Shown here: one piece after another, positions 1-8,574 of the stretch | Layout: every line of letters starts with the position of its first letter | How positions within the stretch are numbered: position 1 is the first letter of the stretch | Source: an uncultured Phycisphaerales bacterium | GTDB lineage: Bacteria; Planctomycetota; Phycisphaerae; Phycisphaerales; SM1A02 | Assembly (NCBI GenBank): GCA_949373145.1 | Contig: CASICI010000024.1 | Span: forward strand, 1 to 45,391 | Direction of reading: 5' to 3' | Length of the DNA stretch: 45,391 nt | Notes under the pieces: model-generated | Databases searched by the model: none | What the model was told of the DNA's origin: nothing | Seen by the model: the letters and a program-made list of their open reading frames with translations, nothing else | Translations under genes and position numbers: made by a program

Positions 1-171
1 GATCGGCATCAACCCGCCATGCTTGGTCGCGTACTTCGGCAGCACCAGCTTGGTCCAGGTCTGTTTCATGGCATCGGTGCACCAGGGCCCCTGATGCTTG
101 AGGTCTTCGTGCGCGAGCCCGTCGAGTGAGGCGGGTTCGGTCGTTGAGGATGGCTTGGCTTTCCAGGACAT
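1..171 (-). CDS. nuoE: NADH-quinone oxidoreductase subunit E-like, N-terminal part (runs off window)
   Basis: Only the first 57 codons are in the window. The ATG is at 171 and the frame stays open to base 1. It begins 19 nt after the nuoD stop on the same strand, where nuoE commonly follows nuoD. The stretch LVLPKYATKHGGLMPI resembles the start of the 24-kDa subunit, in which a 'lP.yp.k...l.PlL' segment precedes the helical bundle. The four cysteines of the thioredoxin-like [2Fe-2S] domain would lie beyond the window edge, so the identity rests on position and this short match. NuoE is part of the NADH-dehydrogenase module of complex I, with NuoF. No clear Shine-Dalgarno sequence is visible, so translation may be coupled to nuoD. 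Confidence 0.55.
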   Translation of the reverse strand, partial: MSWKAKPSSTTEPASLDGLAHEDLKHQGPWCTDAMKQTWTKLVLPKYATKHGGLMPI

Positions 172-190
172 GTCTATGCTCGGAGGGGGT

Positions 191-1480
191 TCAGCGATCG
201 AGTTCGGCGGCGATGATGTTGAGGGAACCAAGGATGGCGGGAACGTCCGCCACTTGATGGCCTTCGGTCAACTTGGCGAAGACCTGATAGTTGATGAAGC
301 ATGGCGGACGGGTCGCGGCGCGCCAGGCGCATCGCCCACCGTCGGAGACGACGTAGAAGCCCAGTTCGCCATTGGGGCTTTCGATGCTGTCGTAGACCTC
401 GCCGATCGGCGTGTCCCAGCCACGGTTGTTCATCTTGAGTTCGAAGAGCTGGATGACGCCTTCGATCGAGCCGTAGACATCGCCGCTCTGGGGCACGGTC
501 GCCTTGGCGTCGTCGACCACGTTGAGCGGGCCGGATGGAATCCGGTCGATCAGCTGCTCGATGATCTTGATCGACTGCTTGATCTCCTCGACGCGAACCA
601 GATATCGACTGAAACAGTCGCCATCGGAGGAGACGGGCACGCTGAACTTCACGGCCTCGGCGCCTTCGCCGTCCCAGTTGTCCGCGTAGCACAGGTACGG
701 CTGGTCCTTGCGGACATCACGACGCACGCCGGCGGCACGGGCGTTTGGTCCGGTGATGCTCCAGGCGATCGCATCGGTCGCATTGATGGTTCCCACGCCC
801 TTCAGGCGGTCCATGAAGATGCGGTTTCGATTCAGCAGGGTCTCGAGGTCCTTGATCGCACGGGGAAGTCGCTCGTGCATCAGGCTCTTCACCATGCGCT
901 TGAACACCTCTTCATCGGGAAGGTCGCGCCAGGCGCCACCCACTCGGGTCCAGTCGGGGTGGTAGCGCTGTCCCGAAACGTATTCGAGGATGTCGTAGAT
1001 GAATTCGCGTTCGTTGAAACCATAGAGGAACCCGGTGAAGGCTCCCAGGTCGAGCGCGGCGGCACCGGCGCACAGCAAGTGGTTCTGAATGCGGCCGATT
1101 TCACACATGATGGTGCGAAGGACCTTCGCGCGGGGCGTGAGTTCGATGCCGAACAGCCGCTCGACGGCATGATGCCAGGCGATGTCGTTGCAGATCGGAC
1201 TCACATAATCCATGCGGCTGACGGTGCAGACGTACTGGTTGTAATCGTGGTGCTCGCCGAGCTTCTCGAACCCTGAGTGCAGGTAGCCGATGTGGGGCGT
1301 GCAGCGAGCCACGCGTTCGCCATCAAGCTCGAGTACGAGGCGCAGCGTGGTATGGGTGGCGGGATGCTGGGGGCCGAAATTGAGGATCCAGCGATCCGGA
1401 CTCTTCACGTGATCCTTGAGGTATTCGGTTGACTCGACATCGAGGTCGAAGCCTGAATCAGGCTCGAGGCTGTAGGGCAT
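191..1480 (-). CDS. nuoD: NADH-quinone oxidoreductase subunit D (49-kDa subunit)
   Basis: This 429-residue protein is a full-length NuoD, the peripheral-arm subunit of respiratory complex I that helps form the quinone site. The hallmark NFGPQHPATHTTLRLVLELD lies near residues 34-53, followed by HIGYLHSGFEK and MDYVSPICND, and the chain ends in the expected short ELDR tail. It is not fused to a NuoC domain. The nuoE-like gene follows after 19 nt. Upstream on the same strand is an ABC permease rather than nuoC, so this part of the nuo set seems to start here. A possible promoter lies in the 104-nt gap before it. The ATG at 1480 leaves a normal short N-terminus. The family call is very secure. 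Confidence 0.96.
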   Translation of the reverse strand: MPYSLEPDSGFDLDVESTEYLKDHVKSPDRWILNFGPQHPATHTTLRLVLELDGERVARCTPHIGYLHSGFEKLGEHHDYNQYVCTVSRMDYVSPICNDIAWHHAVERLFGIELTPRAKVLRTIMCEIGRIQNHLLCAGAAALDLGAFTGFLYGFNEREFIYDILEYVSGQRYHPDWTRVGGAWRDLPDEEVFKRMVKSLMHERLPRAIKDLETLLNRNRIFMDRLKGVGTINATDAIAWSITGPNARAAGVRRDVRKDQPYLCYADNWDGEGAEAVKFSVPVSSDGDCFSRYLVRVEEIKQSIKIIEQLIDRIPSGPLNVVDDAKATVPQSGDVYGSIEGVIQLFELKMNNRGWDTPIGEVYDSIESPNGELGFYVVSDGGRCAWRAATRPPCFINYQVFAKLTEGHQVADVPAILGSLNIIAAELDR

Positions 1481-1542
1481 GGGGCGCGGTCCTTGGCACC
1501 CCTGCGGTGAGGGGTCCGGGTTCTCTACGAAGTACGTTCACC

Positions 1543-1548
1543 AGTATA
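1543..1548 (-). promoter_or_regulatory. Candidate -10 box upstream of nuoD
   Basis: On the minus strand the gap before nuoD reads TATACT, five of six matches to the sigma-70 -10 consensus, 62 nt ahead of the nuoD ATG. The -35 position is poor (CTGAAG-like). A small hairpin, ACCCCT-6 nt-AGGGGT at 1498-1515, would lie in the 5' leader. This is weak evidence and has not been tested. Confidence 0.3.
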
Positions 1549-1584
1549 GGGGGTCGGAGGGTGCTTCAGGTGCTCTTAATCCGC

Positions 1585-3399
1585 TCAGACACGGAAGATC
1601 GCACCCATCTTCTTGCCCATGAGAAGCGAGCTGCCGATCAGAGTGGCCGCGAGCAGCATCATTGCCCAGACACCCATGGCGCTGGCGAGGTACTGCCCGT
1701 CACCAAGACGCTGATAGAGCACGTAGATCGCCTTGGTGATCGGGTAATCAGCCTCACGCTGAGCGAGAATCAGACTGTCTGAGACCTCGAGCATGGCGAA
1801 GCTGAAGGCAAGCAAGCCACCCGCCAGCAGGTTGGCCGCGATCAGCGGGAAGACGATCTTGTGGGTTCGACGCCACCAGCCGGCACCAAGGTTGGCGGCA
1901 GCTTCTTCGAGTTCCACAGGAGTCTGCTCCAGACCGGCCACCGCGGAACGGACCACGTACGGAAGTCGGCGGACCGCATAGGCCACGATCAGGAGCGGAA
2001 TGGGGTTGGGGGTCGACCCGAGGATGTTCGCCCAGGCATGCAGCGGACCGTCGTTCAGCCAGAGGAAGACGTTGGTTTCACCAAGCCCGATCGCCGAAAG
2101 AGGCGTTCCCAGCCAGCCGGGCATCGAGCCGGAAAATGGCCACCGCAAGGACATCGCGACATAGCCGAACGCCATCACAAGGCCAGGAACGGCAAGGGGT
2201 AACATGACGAGCGCATCGAGCAGCCAGCGCCCACGCAACTTCGTGCGCACCAGAAGCCGGGCGATCACGACCCCGAAGATGATGTCGACGACCATGGCCA
2301 CCGAAGCCAGAATCAGACTGGTTCGAATCGAACCAACCGCAAGCGGATGGCCCAGGGCCTGCTTGAAATGCTCACCCGTGAAGGCTCGCGGCAGAATGCT
2401 CTGATACCACTGCCCTTCCACGGTCAGGCTGGTCAGGATCACGCTGATGTGCGGCAGCGAGGCCACCAGAATCACGGAAAGAATCGAGCCGATGGCAAGC
2501 GCGCCCATCCAACCGGTGAGCCGATGGGACGTGGCCGCCCGCGAGGCCTTGCTGTACATGGCGTAGCCACGACCACCGAAGACCGAGCGCCCCAGCAGAT
2601 AGAAGAGCGCGACCGAGATCAGCATCACCGCCGTCAGCGCATAGGGCCGACTGGACGCTTCCATCTCCTGGATGCCGTGGAAGATCTGGACCGGCGTCAC
2701 GGTCTCGAACTCGAACATCAAGGGCGTGCCGAGTTCGGTGAAACTCCAGATGAAGACGATGGTCGAGCCGGCGAAGATGCCGGAGCGGATCAAGGGCAGC
2801 GTGATCTTCATCATGCGGCGGAACGGGCCGGCCCCGACGTTGCGGGCCGCTTCATCAAGCGCCGGGTCGAGGTTGGCCAGTGACGCCACGATGTTCAGGT
2901 AGATGATCGGATACAGATGGAGCGACTCGATGAGGACGATGCCCCAGAACCCCCCATCACCCAGAAAGTCGATCGGATCGGCGATCATGCCGATGTCGAG
3001 CAGCAACATGTTGAGCGAGCCGTAGCGACCCAGCAGATGCTCCATGCCGATCGCCCCCACGAACGGCGGAATGATCAAGGGCACCAGCAGAAACGCTGAC
3101 AGCAGCCCCTTCATGAAGAAGTCGTATCGAGCCACCAACCAGGCCATGGGGGCCGCGATGAAGATCGACAGGATCGTGGTGCAGGTCGCGATCGCGAACG
3201 CGTTCATCAGCCCCAGGCGCAGCAAGGGGTCTCGGAAGACATCGAGCACGTGGTAGAGGGTGAAGCCGCCGTCGGAGACCAGTGGGTCCAGAAGGAACGC
3301 GCCGCGCACCGTCAGCCAGATCGGCCAAATGAGGACCACCGCCAGTATTGCCAGTACCAGGGTGAAGAGAAAGCGATCGAGTCCTCGGGTCCGTTCCAT
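1585..3399 (-). CDS. Two-domain ABC transporter permease, iron(III)/thiamine type
   Basis: This 604-residue inner-membrane protein has two fused binding-protein-dependent permease domains. Each half carries the cytoplasmic EAA loop that docks on the ATPase: LDEAARNVGAGPFRRMMKI at residues 181-199, and LEEAAANLGAGWWRRTHKI at about 497-515. About twelve hydrophobic helices are spread over the chain. This layout is typical of ferric-iron permeases (FbpB/AfuB) and of ThiP. The size suits FbpB better, but the substrate cannot be read from the sequence. No ATPase or solute-binding protein gene lies next to it, so the partners must be encoded elsewhere. The start at 3399 (MERTRGLDRF) puts a first membrane helix directly after a positive N-terminus. 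No good ribosome site is visible. Confidence 0.85.
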   Translation of the reverse strand: MERTRGLDRFLFTLVLAILAVVLIWPIWLTVRGAFLLDPLVSDGGFTLYHVLDVFRDPLLRLGLMNAFAIATCTTILSIFIAAPMAWLVARYDFFMKGLLSAFLLVPLIIPPFVGAIGMEHLLGRYGSLNMLLLDIGMIADPIDFLGDGGFWGIVLIESLHLYPIIYLNIVASLANLDPALDEAARNVGAGPFRRMMKITLPLIRSGIFAGSTIVFIWSFTELGTPLMFEFETVTPVQIFHGIQEMEASSRPYALTAVMLISVALFYLLGRSVFGGRGYAMYSKASRAATSHRLTGWMGALAIGSILSVILVASLPHISVILTSLTVEGQWYQSILPRAFTGEHFKQALGHPLAVGSIRTSLILASVAMVVDIIFGVVIARLLVRTKLRGRWLLDALVMLPLAVPGLVMAFGYVAMSLRWPFSGSMPGWLGTPLSAIGLGETNVFLWLNDGPLHAWANILGSTPNPIPLLIVAYAVRRLPYVVRSAVAGLEQTPVELEEAAANLGAGWWRRTHKIVFPLIAANLLAGGLLAFSFAMLEVSDSLILAQREADYPITKAIYVLYQRLGDGQYLASAMGVWAMMLLAATLIGSSLLMGKKMGAIFRV

Positions 3400-3513
3400 C
3401 GAACAGGAAGTGTAACGGCACCCGCCCCACCCTTGCAGGGTTCAGGAGAGGAGTTCAGCTTGAGTTTGCGGGAAACATTCCCTCGAGGCAGGACCGCCGG
3501 GACTCAGGGGCTG

Positions 3514-3539
3514 CCCCCGGCTTTGAGACAAGCCGGGGG
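3514..3539 (-). terminator. Hairpin after the beta-helix protein gene
   Basis: CCCCCGGCTT and AAGCCGGGGG form a perfect 10-bp stem with a 6-nt loop, 21 nt beyond the stop of the gene that ends at 3561. No run of U follows on the minus strand, so it may end transcription poorly or mainly protect the mRNA 3' end. It also separates this gene from the permease downstream. Confidence 0.55.
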
Positions 3540-3560
3540 AGCGCACCTGAAATCGTCCAC

Positions 3561-4601
3561 TCAGGAACATGGCCCCCACATGGCCAGGAGCTCACCAAGG
3601 TCCGCTCCACTGACGACACCATCACCATTGAGATCCGTCTGGCATCCCGAGCAAATACCCCAGGAGGCCAGCAGAAATCCGAAATCGGCACCATCGACAC
3701 GCCCGTCGTCATTGAAGTCTGCGGCACACTGCACCGGGCAGTCAGCACTCACGGTGTTACCTCCGAGATCCTCCCATGAGCCCTGGATTTGGTCGGGAGC
3801 GTTTCCACAGACCGTGGTTTCGTTGAGGGTGACAGAGCTGCTGTTGCTGTATATCCCGCCGCCGATGCCATCGAGAGCGGAGTTGTTCGTGATCGTACAA
3901 CCATTCAGTTCCGCGCTGCTGTCACGAAAGTTGAATATCCCACCGCCGCGGCCAGCGGAATTTTCCGTGAACGTGCAGTCTCGGTAGATCGCAGGAGAAT
4001 CCTCGTCGTTCGCAACCCCACCACCCGCAAATTCTGCGGTATTTCCGATGAATGAACATCGCTCGATGATCGGCGTGCTTCGTCTGAAATTCAGAAGCCC
4101 CCCACCAATACCACCAACATTCTCCCCTGAATGGTTGCCGATGAAATGACAGTTCACGATGGTCGGACTGGACTTGAAATTCGACATCCCTCCACCGTAA
4201 CCATCGGAACCAAAACCATTCGTGATCACCAGATTCTCGAATCTGGTGTCAGGCCCTTCAGAACTCCAGCATTCGACGACTCGAATGAGGTTGGATCCAT
4301 CGATGACGGTCTTGGGGTTTCCGTTCGAATCGACCGACCCGACCAGGGTGATCTTCTTGCCGCGGGTCACAAGTGTTGCTGAAGGCGTGTAGGTTCCGGC
4401 AGCAATCTGAATGACGTCATCATCACTGGCCGAATCGATCGCGCTCTGGATATCTGTAAAAGAGCACGGACCACTGGTGCAGACTGTCAGAGTCTCAGCG
4501 TTCAGAGCGGATGCGATGAGCAAGGCGGCGACACCTGACGCGAGTGTTCGTGAGCCACGAGTTGATTGAAGAAATCGTGAATCTGGCAGAGGGAATGACA
4601 T
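3561..4601 (-). CDS. Secreted parallel beta-helix protein with C-terminal dockerin-like tail
   Basis: This is a 346-residue exported protein. Residues 1-35 form a signal peptide with a likely cut after ALNA. Residues about 40-80 read like the opening of a right-handed beta-helix (FTDIQSAIDSASDDDVIQIA, AAGTYTP). Glycine-rich turns of the type 'GGGI/GGGL..F...' then repeat through residue 290, as in PbH1 repeats. The last 56 residues carry two calcium-loop units, DFNDDGRVDGADF and DLNGDGVVSGADL, each followed by LL..W-G. This is the GC-type dockerin-like tail known from Phycisphaerae. The role of the helix is unknown; polysaccharide binding or an adhesin is possible. AAAGGA lies 6-7 nt before the ATG. 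A hairpin follows the gene. Confidence 0.85.
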   Translation of the reverse strand: MSFPLPDSRFLQSTRGSRTLASGVAALLIASALNAETLTVCTSGPCSFTDIQSAIDSASDDDVIQIAAGTYTPSATLVTRGKKITLVGSVDSNGNPKTVIDGSNLIRVVECWSSEGPDTRFENLVITNGFGSDGYGGGMSNFKSSPTIVNCHFIGNHSGENVGGIGGGLLNFRRSTPIIERCSFIGNTAEFAGGGVANDEDSPAIYRDCTFTENSAGRGGGIFNFRDSSAELNGCTITNNSALDGIGGGIYSNSSSVTLNETTVCGNAPDQIQGSWEDLGGNTVSADCPVQCAADFNDDGRVDGADFGFLLASWGICSGCQTDLNGDGVVSGADLGELLAMWGPCS

Positions 4602-5153
4602 GTGTTGTCCTTTATATTTTGTTGTAGGAGGTACTCAAAGATCTGCTGTAAGAGGTCAACTTGAGCCTGGATGCGCAGGATGACGAAGAAACAGTCACCG
4701 ATCGAATCTCATGATGTTTGAGGTATTTGAGGTGCTTGAGGTGCGAAAGAAACATGAGAACAGTTTCCAGCAGCAGCAGCAGCACGAATGTGCTTGTGAA
4801 ATCCCCGAACAGCATGATGTCACACTCCGAAAGTGCCCCAGAACAGGTGGTGACGGCGAAGCGTGCACCACCTTTTGAAAGTACGACACACAGAGGAAAA
4901 CACACGAGGAAAGATGGAAAAAAACGCCGATAAGAATGTGAGTCCATACCGCTCACATCCATCGGTTCATGCGTGACGTCCAGACTGTTGACGGCATGTT
5001 CCAGAAAAGAACACTGAGGGTTCGTACAGCCCAATGCAGCGGGCACATTCGCTGCCGCGATGACGAAGTCACTGACACTGGCAGTCATGACGACGAAGCC
5101 GTCGCTCGGCCCGAGCGGCGCACTGACTCACCAAGCACCGGCGAAAAGGTGGT
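4602..5153. other. Gene-poor stretch with short tandem repeats
   Basis: These 552 bases lie between two dockerin-tailed genes and hold no gene I can support. A 9-bp unit (TTTGAGGTA/TTTGAGGTG/CTTGAGGTG) is repeated three times at 4717-4743, and CAG is repeated five times at 4768-4782. A minus-strand frame at 4612-5088 is open, but its product is low-complexity (HLKHLKYLK, LLLLLE), serine-rich and unlike the neighbours in codon use. A 6-bp hairpin, CGCTCG-GCC-CGAGCG at 5103-5117, lies after the S8-like gene and could be a weak terminator. Confidence 0.5.
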
Positions 5154-6716
5154 TCAGCTCCAGTTCGAAAGAAGCTGCGTCAGATCCGCGCCGCCGACGG
5201 TGCCGTCGCCGTTGATGTCGGTGTCCGGATCATCGCTTCCCCACGCTGAAAGAAGCATCGCGAGGTCCTGACCGTCGACCAGAAAATCCCCATTGAAGTC
5301 GCCGATGGGACCTTGGTCTGATTCGATGAAGAGCCAGGCCAGTCCGCCGTAGGTGGTCTGGGTTGAATTCATGCGATCCATGCGGATGGCATAGTCACCG
5401 GGGGCGAGACCTCTGATCGAAATCAGTTCGATGTTGTCGACCTGACTGTTGCTCTGGTGGTTGCCGGACTCATAGGTTCCTGATCCGACACCGTCCACGA
5501 TCGACTCCGCCACACCATCCACGATCTTGACGAGCTCGAGATCGATGTCCATCAAACTGTAGGAGGCGTAGGTCGAGGTGCTCGAGATACGAGGCCAGGT
5601 CAATGCGATGCTGACTTCATCGAGGGGCACCGCCGTCGAGAAGCGCCACCACTTCGTCTGACCGGGGTTCGTTCTCGCATAATCGAAACCGGAGAGGGAG
5701 ATCTCGGGTGCTTCCTCGAGGGTGAGGCGACCGGTCTGTCGGTAGCCGGTGATGATCTGGTGGCTGCGATCGACGTTGATGATGCCGGCACCTTGAATCT
5801 CGTCGATCGGGCGAGCCGTGACGCCGTCGACCGGGTTGTTGGTCCAGTCGCCCTCGCGAGACGCCCCCGCGAGCAGAACGGCCTTCATGATGGGAAGCCT
5901 CGGCGCGAGCGGATCGGCCGCAAGAACGGAGTCGTTCTGAATGGTGTCGAAGATCAGTGCGGCTGCCGCGGAAGCCACGCCGGTGGTATAGCTGGAGAGT
6001 GCACCCGGGGCGATGATGTCGGGCTTCATGCGCCCGGGACCATCGAAATCGGACGGGGTGTCGGCCGTTGCGTGCGTGCCGCTGGTGGTTCCGACCGTGA
6101 GCGAGTTGAACGCGTAGGCAAGGAACCGCGAATCGGTGGCTGCGTCGTTGGCGCGCCCGTTCATCCCCATGACGTTGTCGCGGAGGATCGCGTAATCAAA
6201 GCGATTCACGGCCTGAGCGTCATTGGAATTTCCGAACTGACCGATCCAGCTGTGGTTCATGATCTTGATCGAAGCATCAGGCAGACTCAAAGGTGCGAGA
6301 CTCCCCTGCCCGGTTCGCAGAAAGCCTGTGAACAGAAAACTGTTGGCCTCGTAGACGAAGACGTCGGCGATGTCCGGAGCGACACTCCAACTGGAGCCGT
6401 ACATCCATCGAGCGACGTTCGTGGCATGACTGCTCACACCGGGAGACCCTGCAGGATAGGTGAAGGACTTGCCATTGAAATCGGCCAGACTGGTGTCGGG
6501 CCCCCAGTTCGCACCACCCTCGGACGCTTCGCACTGGAGGATGCCGATGCCAGCCCCTGTCGGAACCTGACCGACACCCAGTCGATCGGTGAGTGCGTTC
6601 AAACCCACCAGCTCGCGAACTTCCGCCACGGTCTCCGCGTGTGACTGTGACTGGTGGATGGACATGCCACACAACACGGCAGCGGCGGACAGCATGATCT
6701 GAGGTCTGATGGTCAT
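5154..6716 (-). CDS. Secreted subtilisin-like (S8) peptidase homologue, possibly degenerate, with dockerin-like tail
   Basis: This is a 520-residue exported protein. Residues 1-28 form a signal peptide (cut near SHAE). The S8 fold is shown by SSHATNVA with the expected catalytic His at 97, the oxyanion Asn in IMNHSWIG (154), GRMKPDIIAPG at 228-238, and a Ser in GALSSYTTGVAS (241 or 242) before a small-residue helix. The strand that should end in the catalytic Asp reads AGIGILQCEAS (55-65), with Gln/Cys in place of Asp-Thr-Gly. A beta-sandwich region follows at about 330-465. The tail at 472-520 has two dockerin-like loops (DFNGDFLVDGQDL, DINGDGTVGGADL), each followed by LLs.W. Activity is uncertain without the Asp. 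The only Shine-Dalgarno candidate, AGGA, is distant. Confidence 0.8.
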   Translation of the reverse strand: MTIRPQIMLSAAAVLCGMSIHQSQSHAETVAEVRELVGLNALTDRLGVGQVPTGAGIGILQCEASEGGANWGPDTSLADFNGKSFTYPAGSPGVSSHATNVARWMYGSSWSVAPDIADVFVYEANSFLFTGFLRTGQGSLAPLSLPDASIKIMNHSWIGQFGNSNDAQAVNRFDYAILRDNVMGMNGRANDAATDSRFLAYAFNSLTVGTTSGTHATADTPSDFDGPGRMKPDIIAPGALSSYTTGVASAAAALIFDTIQNDSVLAADPLAPRLPIMKAVLLAGASREGDWTNNPVDGVTARPIDEIQGAGIINVDRSHQIITGYRQTGRLTLEEAPEISLSGFDYARTNPGQTKWWRFSTAVPLDEVSIALTWPRISSTSTYASYSLMDIDLELVKIVDGVAESIVDGVGSGTYESGNHQSNSQVDNIELISIRGLAPGDYAIRMDRMNSTQTTYGGLAWLFIESDQGPIGDFNGDFLVDGQDLAMLLSAWGSDDPDTDINGDGTVGGADLTQLLSNWS

Positions 6717-6894
6717 GTCTGAGTGATCCTGAAGGAGGCCTCAACGAGCTTGGAGTCACACCCCGTGTGTGCTTCCAGAAAACGGTGATGAGGTACTTCA
6801 AAGTTATGACCGGAAGTCGCAACGGGCCAGAGACAAATGCGAAACCGGGTCAATATCGGTCCTGAAAGACCCGCACAGAGCGCCTTGGTCGGCC
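6717..6894. other. Spacer between the S8-like gene and motB
   Basis: This 178-base spacer holds no gene. At its motB end CGCCTTG (6881-6887) and CAAGGCG (6896-6902) form a 7-bp stem that overlaps the motB stop and may stall or end transcription weakly. The promoter of the S8-like gene should lie here, but I could not pick one out. Confidence 0.4.
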
Positions 6895-7731
6895 TCAAGG
6901 CGTGTCCACGGGTTCCGTGCGCACCGGATCGACGGCATGGCGATTGGTCACGCGAATCTCGACCCGTCGATTGGGAGCATCTTCGATCGAGTTCGAAGGG
7001 TGATCCGTGAACGGTTCATTGTCACCGGCCGCCACGATCTCGATTCGACGCCAGTTGACACCGTCTGCGGCGAGTGCGCGTGACACGGCCATCGCCCGTT
7101 CGAAGGAGAGCTCGAGCCCCGCTTCGGTGTCGTTTCCGGCTTCACCTCGAGAGGCGTGTCCGTGCACTTCGATGATCATGGGAAGACCACGGACCTGGCG
7201 AGCGAGTCGCTGGATGCGCTCCATGCCTTCGTCGGTGAGGTGTTCCGAATCATGCGCGAACTTGAGATCGATCATGAGTGAATGCTCACCGGTGTCGCGA
7301 GGAGAGTGGATCTCCTCCTTGTCACCGGGCTCACCCTCGTCCAACGCTCGACCGGGACCGTTCGAGTAGTACCAATCGACGACCTTGCGAAGCTCGGGAT
7401 CGGTGGTGTCGAGATCGATCGGGTTTCCGAAGGCCGCACGTGTGTTCCAGACGAATTCAGCCCAGCGATCGAAAGGTACCGTGGCACCACCTTCGCCATC
7501 ACTGTCGCCTTCGGCACCGGCCTTCGCTGGCGGTGTCATGTTCAGGGCGAAGAGAATCACGAAGAAGCCCATGATCAGCATCACCATGTCCGCGAATGAG
7601 ATGAGCCATTCGGGGGCACCTTCGTGCTCCTCGTCGTGCCCTCCGCCCGTCGCGTGGGCCATCATGGCACCATGCGGGACGTGTTCCTCTTCGTGACCTT
7701 GGTCGAAATCACTGTCGTTGTAATCGGGCAT
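6895..7731 (-). CDS. motB: MotB-type flagellar stator protein
   Basis: This 278-residue protein is the peptidoglycan-anchored half of the flagellar stator. A single membrane helix at about 42-63 (EWLISFADMVMLIMGFFVIL) holds the ion-carrying Asp at residue 48 in the usual 'FAD' setting. The C-terminal OmpA/MotB domain (about 165-265) has VHGHASRGEAG, LELSFERAMAVSRAL and the closing NRRVEIRV, which bind the cell-wall peptide. The cytoplasmic N-terminus is unusually rich in His and Glu (residues 12-37). motA lies 54 nt upstream on the same strand, and GGAG precedes the ATG by about 8 nt. The ion, proton or sodium, cannot be told from the sequence. No other flagellar genes are in the window. Confidence 0.92.
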   Translation of the reverse strand: MPDYNDSDFDQGHEEEHVPHGAMMAHATGGGHDEEHEGAPEWLISFADMVMLIMGFFVILFALNMTPPAKAGAEGDSDGEGGATVPFDRWAEFVWNTRAAFGNPIDLDTTDPELRKVVDWYYSNGPGRALDEGEPGDKEEIHSPRDTGEHSLMIDLKFAHDSEHLTDEGMERIQRLARQVRGLPMIIEVHGHASRGEAGNDTEAGLELSFERAMAVSRALAADGVNWRRIEIVAAGDNEPFTDHPSNSIEDAPNRRVEIRVTNRHAVDPVRTEPVDTP

Positions 7732-7785
7732 CGGAAGACTCCGGAAACGGTTGGTCGGGTGACGAATCGCGCTGCGGTGGAAGGG

Positions 7786-8574
7786 TTACGCGGCCGCCTT
7801 CAGACGGAGGCGCTGCTGCCGGGGCACGAATGCGAGCATCTTCTCGAAGGTGGCACGGGGATTGTCTCCAGCATGAATCGAGAGGACGCCCTGAAGCATC
7901 ATCTCCTTGCTGAGAATCTCCTCACCGGAACGAAGTGAAAGCTTGTCGCCCATGGGACCGGCCACGGCGTTCGCCAGAAGCGTTCCGTAGAGCGTCGCGG
8001 TCACGGCCACGGCAAGCATGGCACCAAGCTCCTCGACACCGCCGGTGCCGAGACTTCCGAACATGCCGATCTGACCGATCAAGGTCGCGGCCAGGCCGTA
8101 GCCGGGACCGTAGAGCTTGATCAGGTCGAAGAATTTCTTTCCTGACTTGTGACGTTCCTGCATGGCCATGATCTCCATGCGCATGGTGGTCTCGATGACG
8201 TGTGCATCAGAGCCATCGACCGCCATCTTCAGTCCTTGCTGAAGGAAGGGATCCTCAAGCTGTTCGACTTCGTTTTCAAGCGCCAGAATGCCGTCACGAC
8301 GTGCCTTGTCACTGAGCATGGCCATCTTCTCGACGGTTTCGGGAAGCCCCATCTGCTTGTTGGACATGAATCGTTTGACATAGCTTGGGACCTGCTTCAG
8401 TTTGTCCATCGGCATCGCCATGAAGACGACGCTGATGGTTCCACCGAAGACCATCACCACACCCTTGAGGGACCAGAACATCCCCCATGACCCGCCATGA
8501 CTGACGATGAGAAATCCGGTGCCGATACACACCACGATTCCAAGGATGACTCCAATGACACTTGCTTTATCCAT
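7786..8574 (-). CDS. motA: MotA-type flagellar stator protein
   Basis: This 262-residue membrane protein is the other half of the stator. Two N-terminal helices (about 5-24 and 30-52) are followed by a cytoplasmic loop with RRDGILALENEVEQLEDPFL, the charged segment that contacts the rotor protein FliG. Two further helices lie in the region GPGYGLAATLIGQIGMFGSL through AVAVTATLYGTLLANAVAGP, where the conserved TLYG motif lines the ion path. The length fits the family. GGAGG is placed 7 nt before the ATG at 8574. It heads a motA-motB operon that drives flagellar rotation. Confidence 0.94.
   Translation of the reverse strand: MDKASVIGVILGIVVCIGTGFLIVSHGGSWGMFWSLKGVVMVFGGTISVVFMAMPMDKLKQVPSYVKRFMSNKQMGLPETVEKMAMLSDKARRDGILALENEVEQLEDPFLQQGLKMAVDGSDAHVIETTMRMEIMAMQERHKSGKKFFDLIKLYGPGYGLAATLIGQIGMFGSLGTGGVEELGAMLAVAVTATLYGTLLANAVAGPMGDKLSLRSGEEILSKEMMLQGVLSIHAGDNPRATFEKMLAFVPRQQRLRLKAAA

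Noticed and set aside
4612-5088. A 158-codon minus-strand frame between the two dockerin-tailed genes
   Set aside because: The product is made of repeat-derived runs and serine-rich sequence, has no ribosome site, and its codon use does not match its neighbours.
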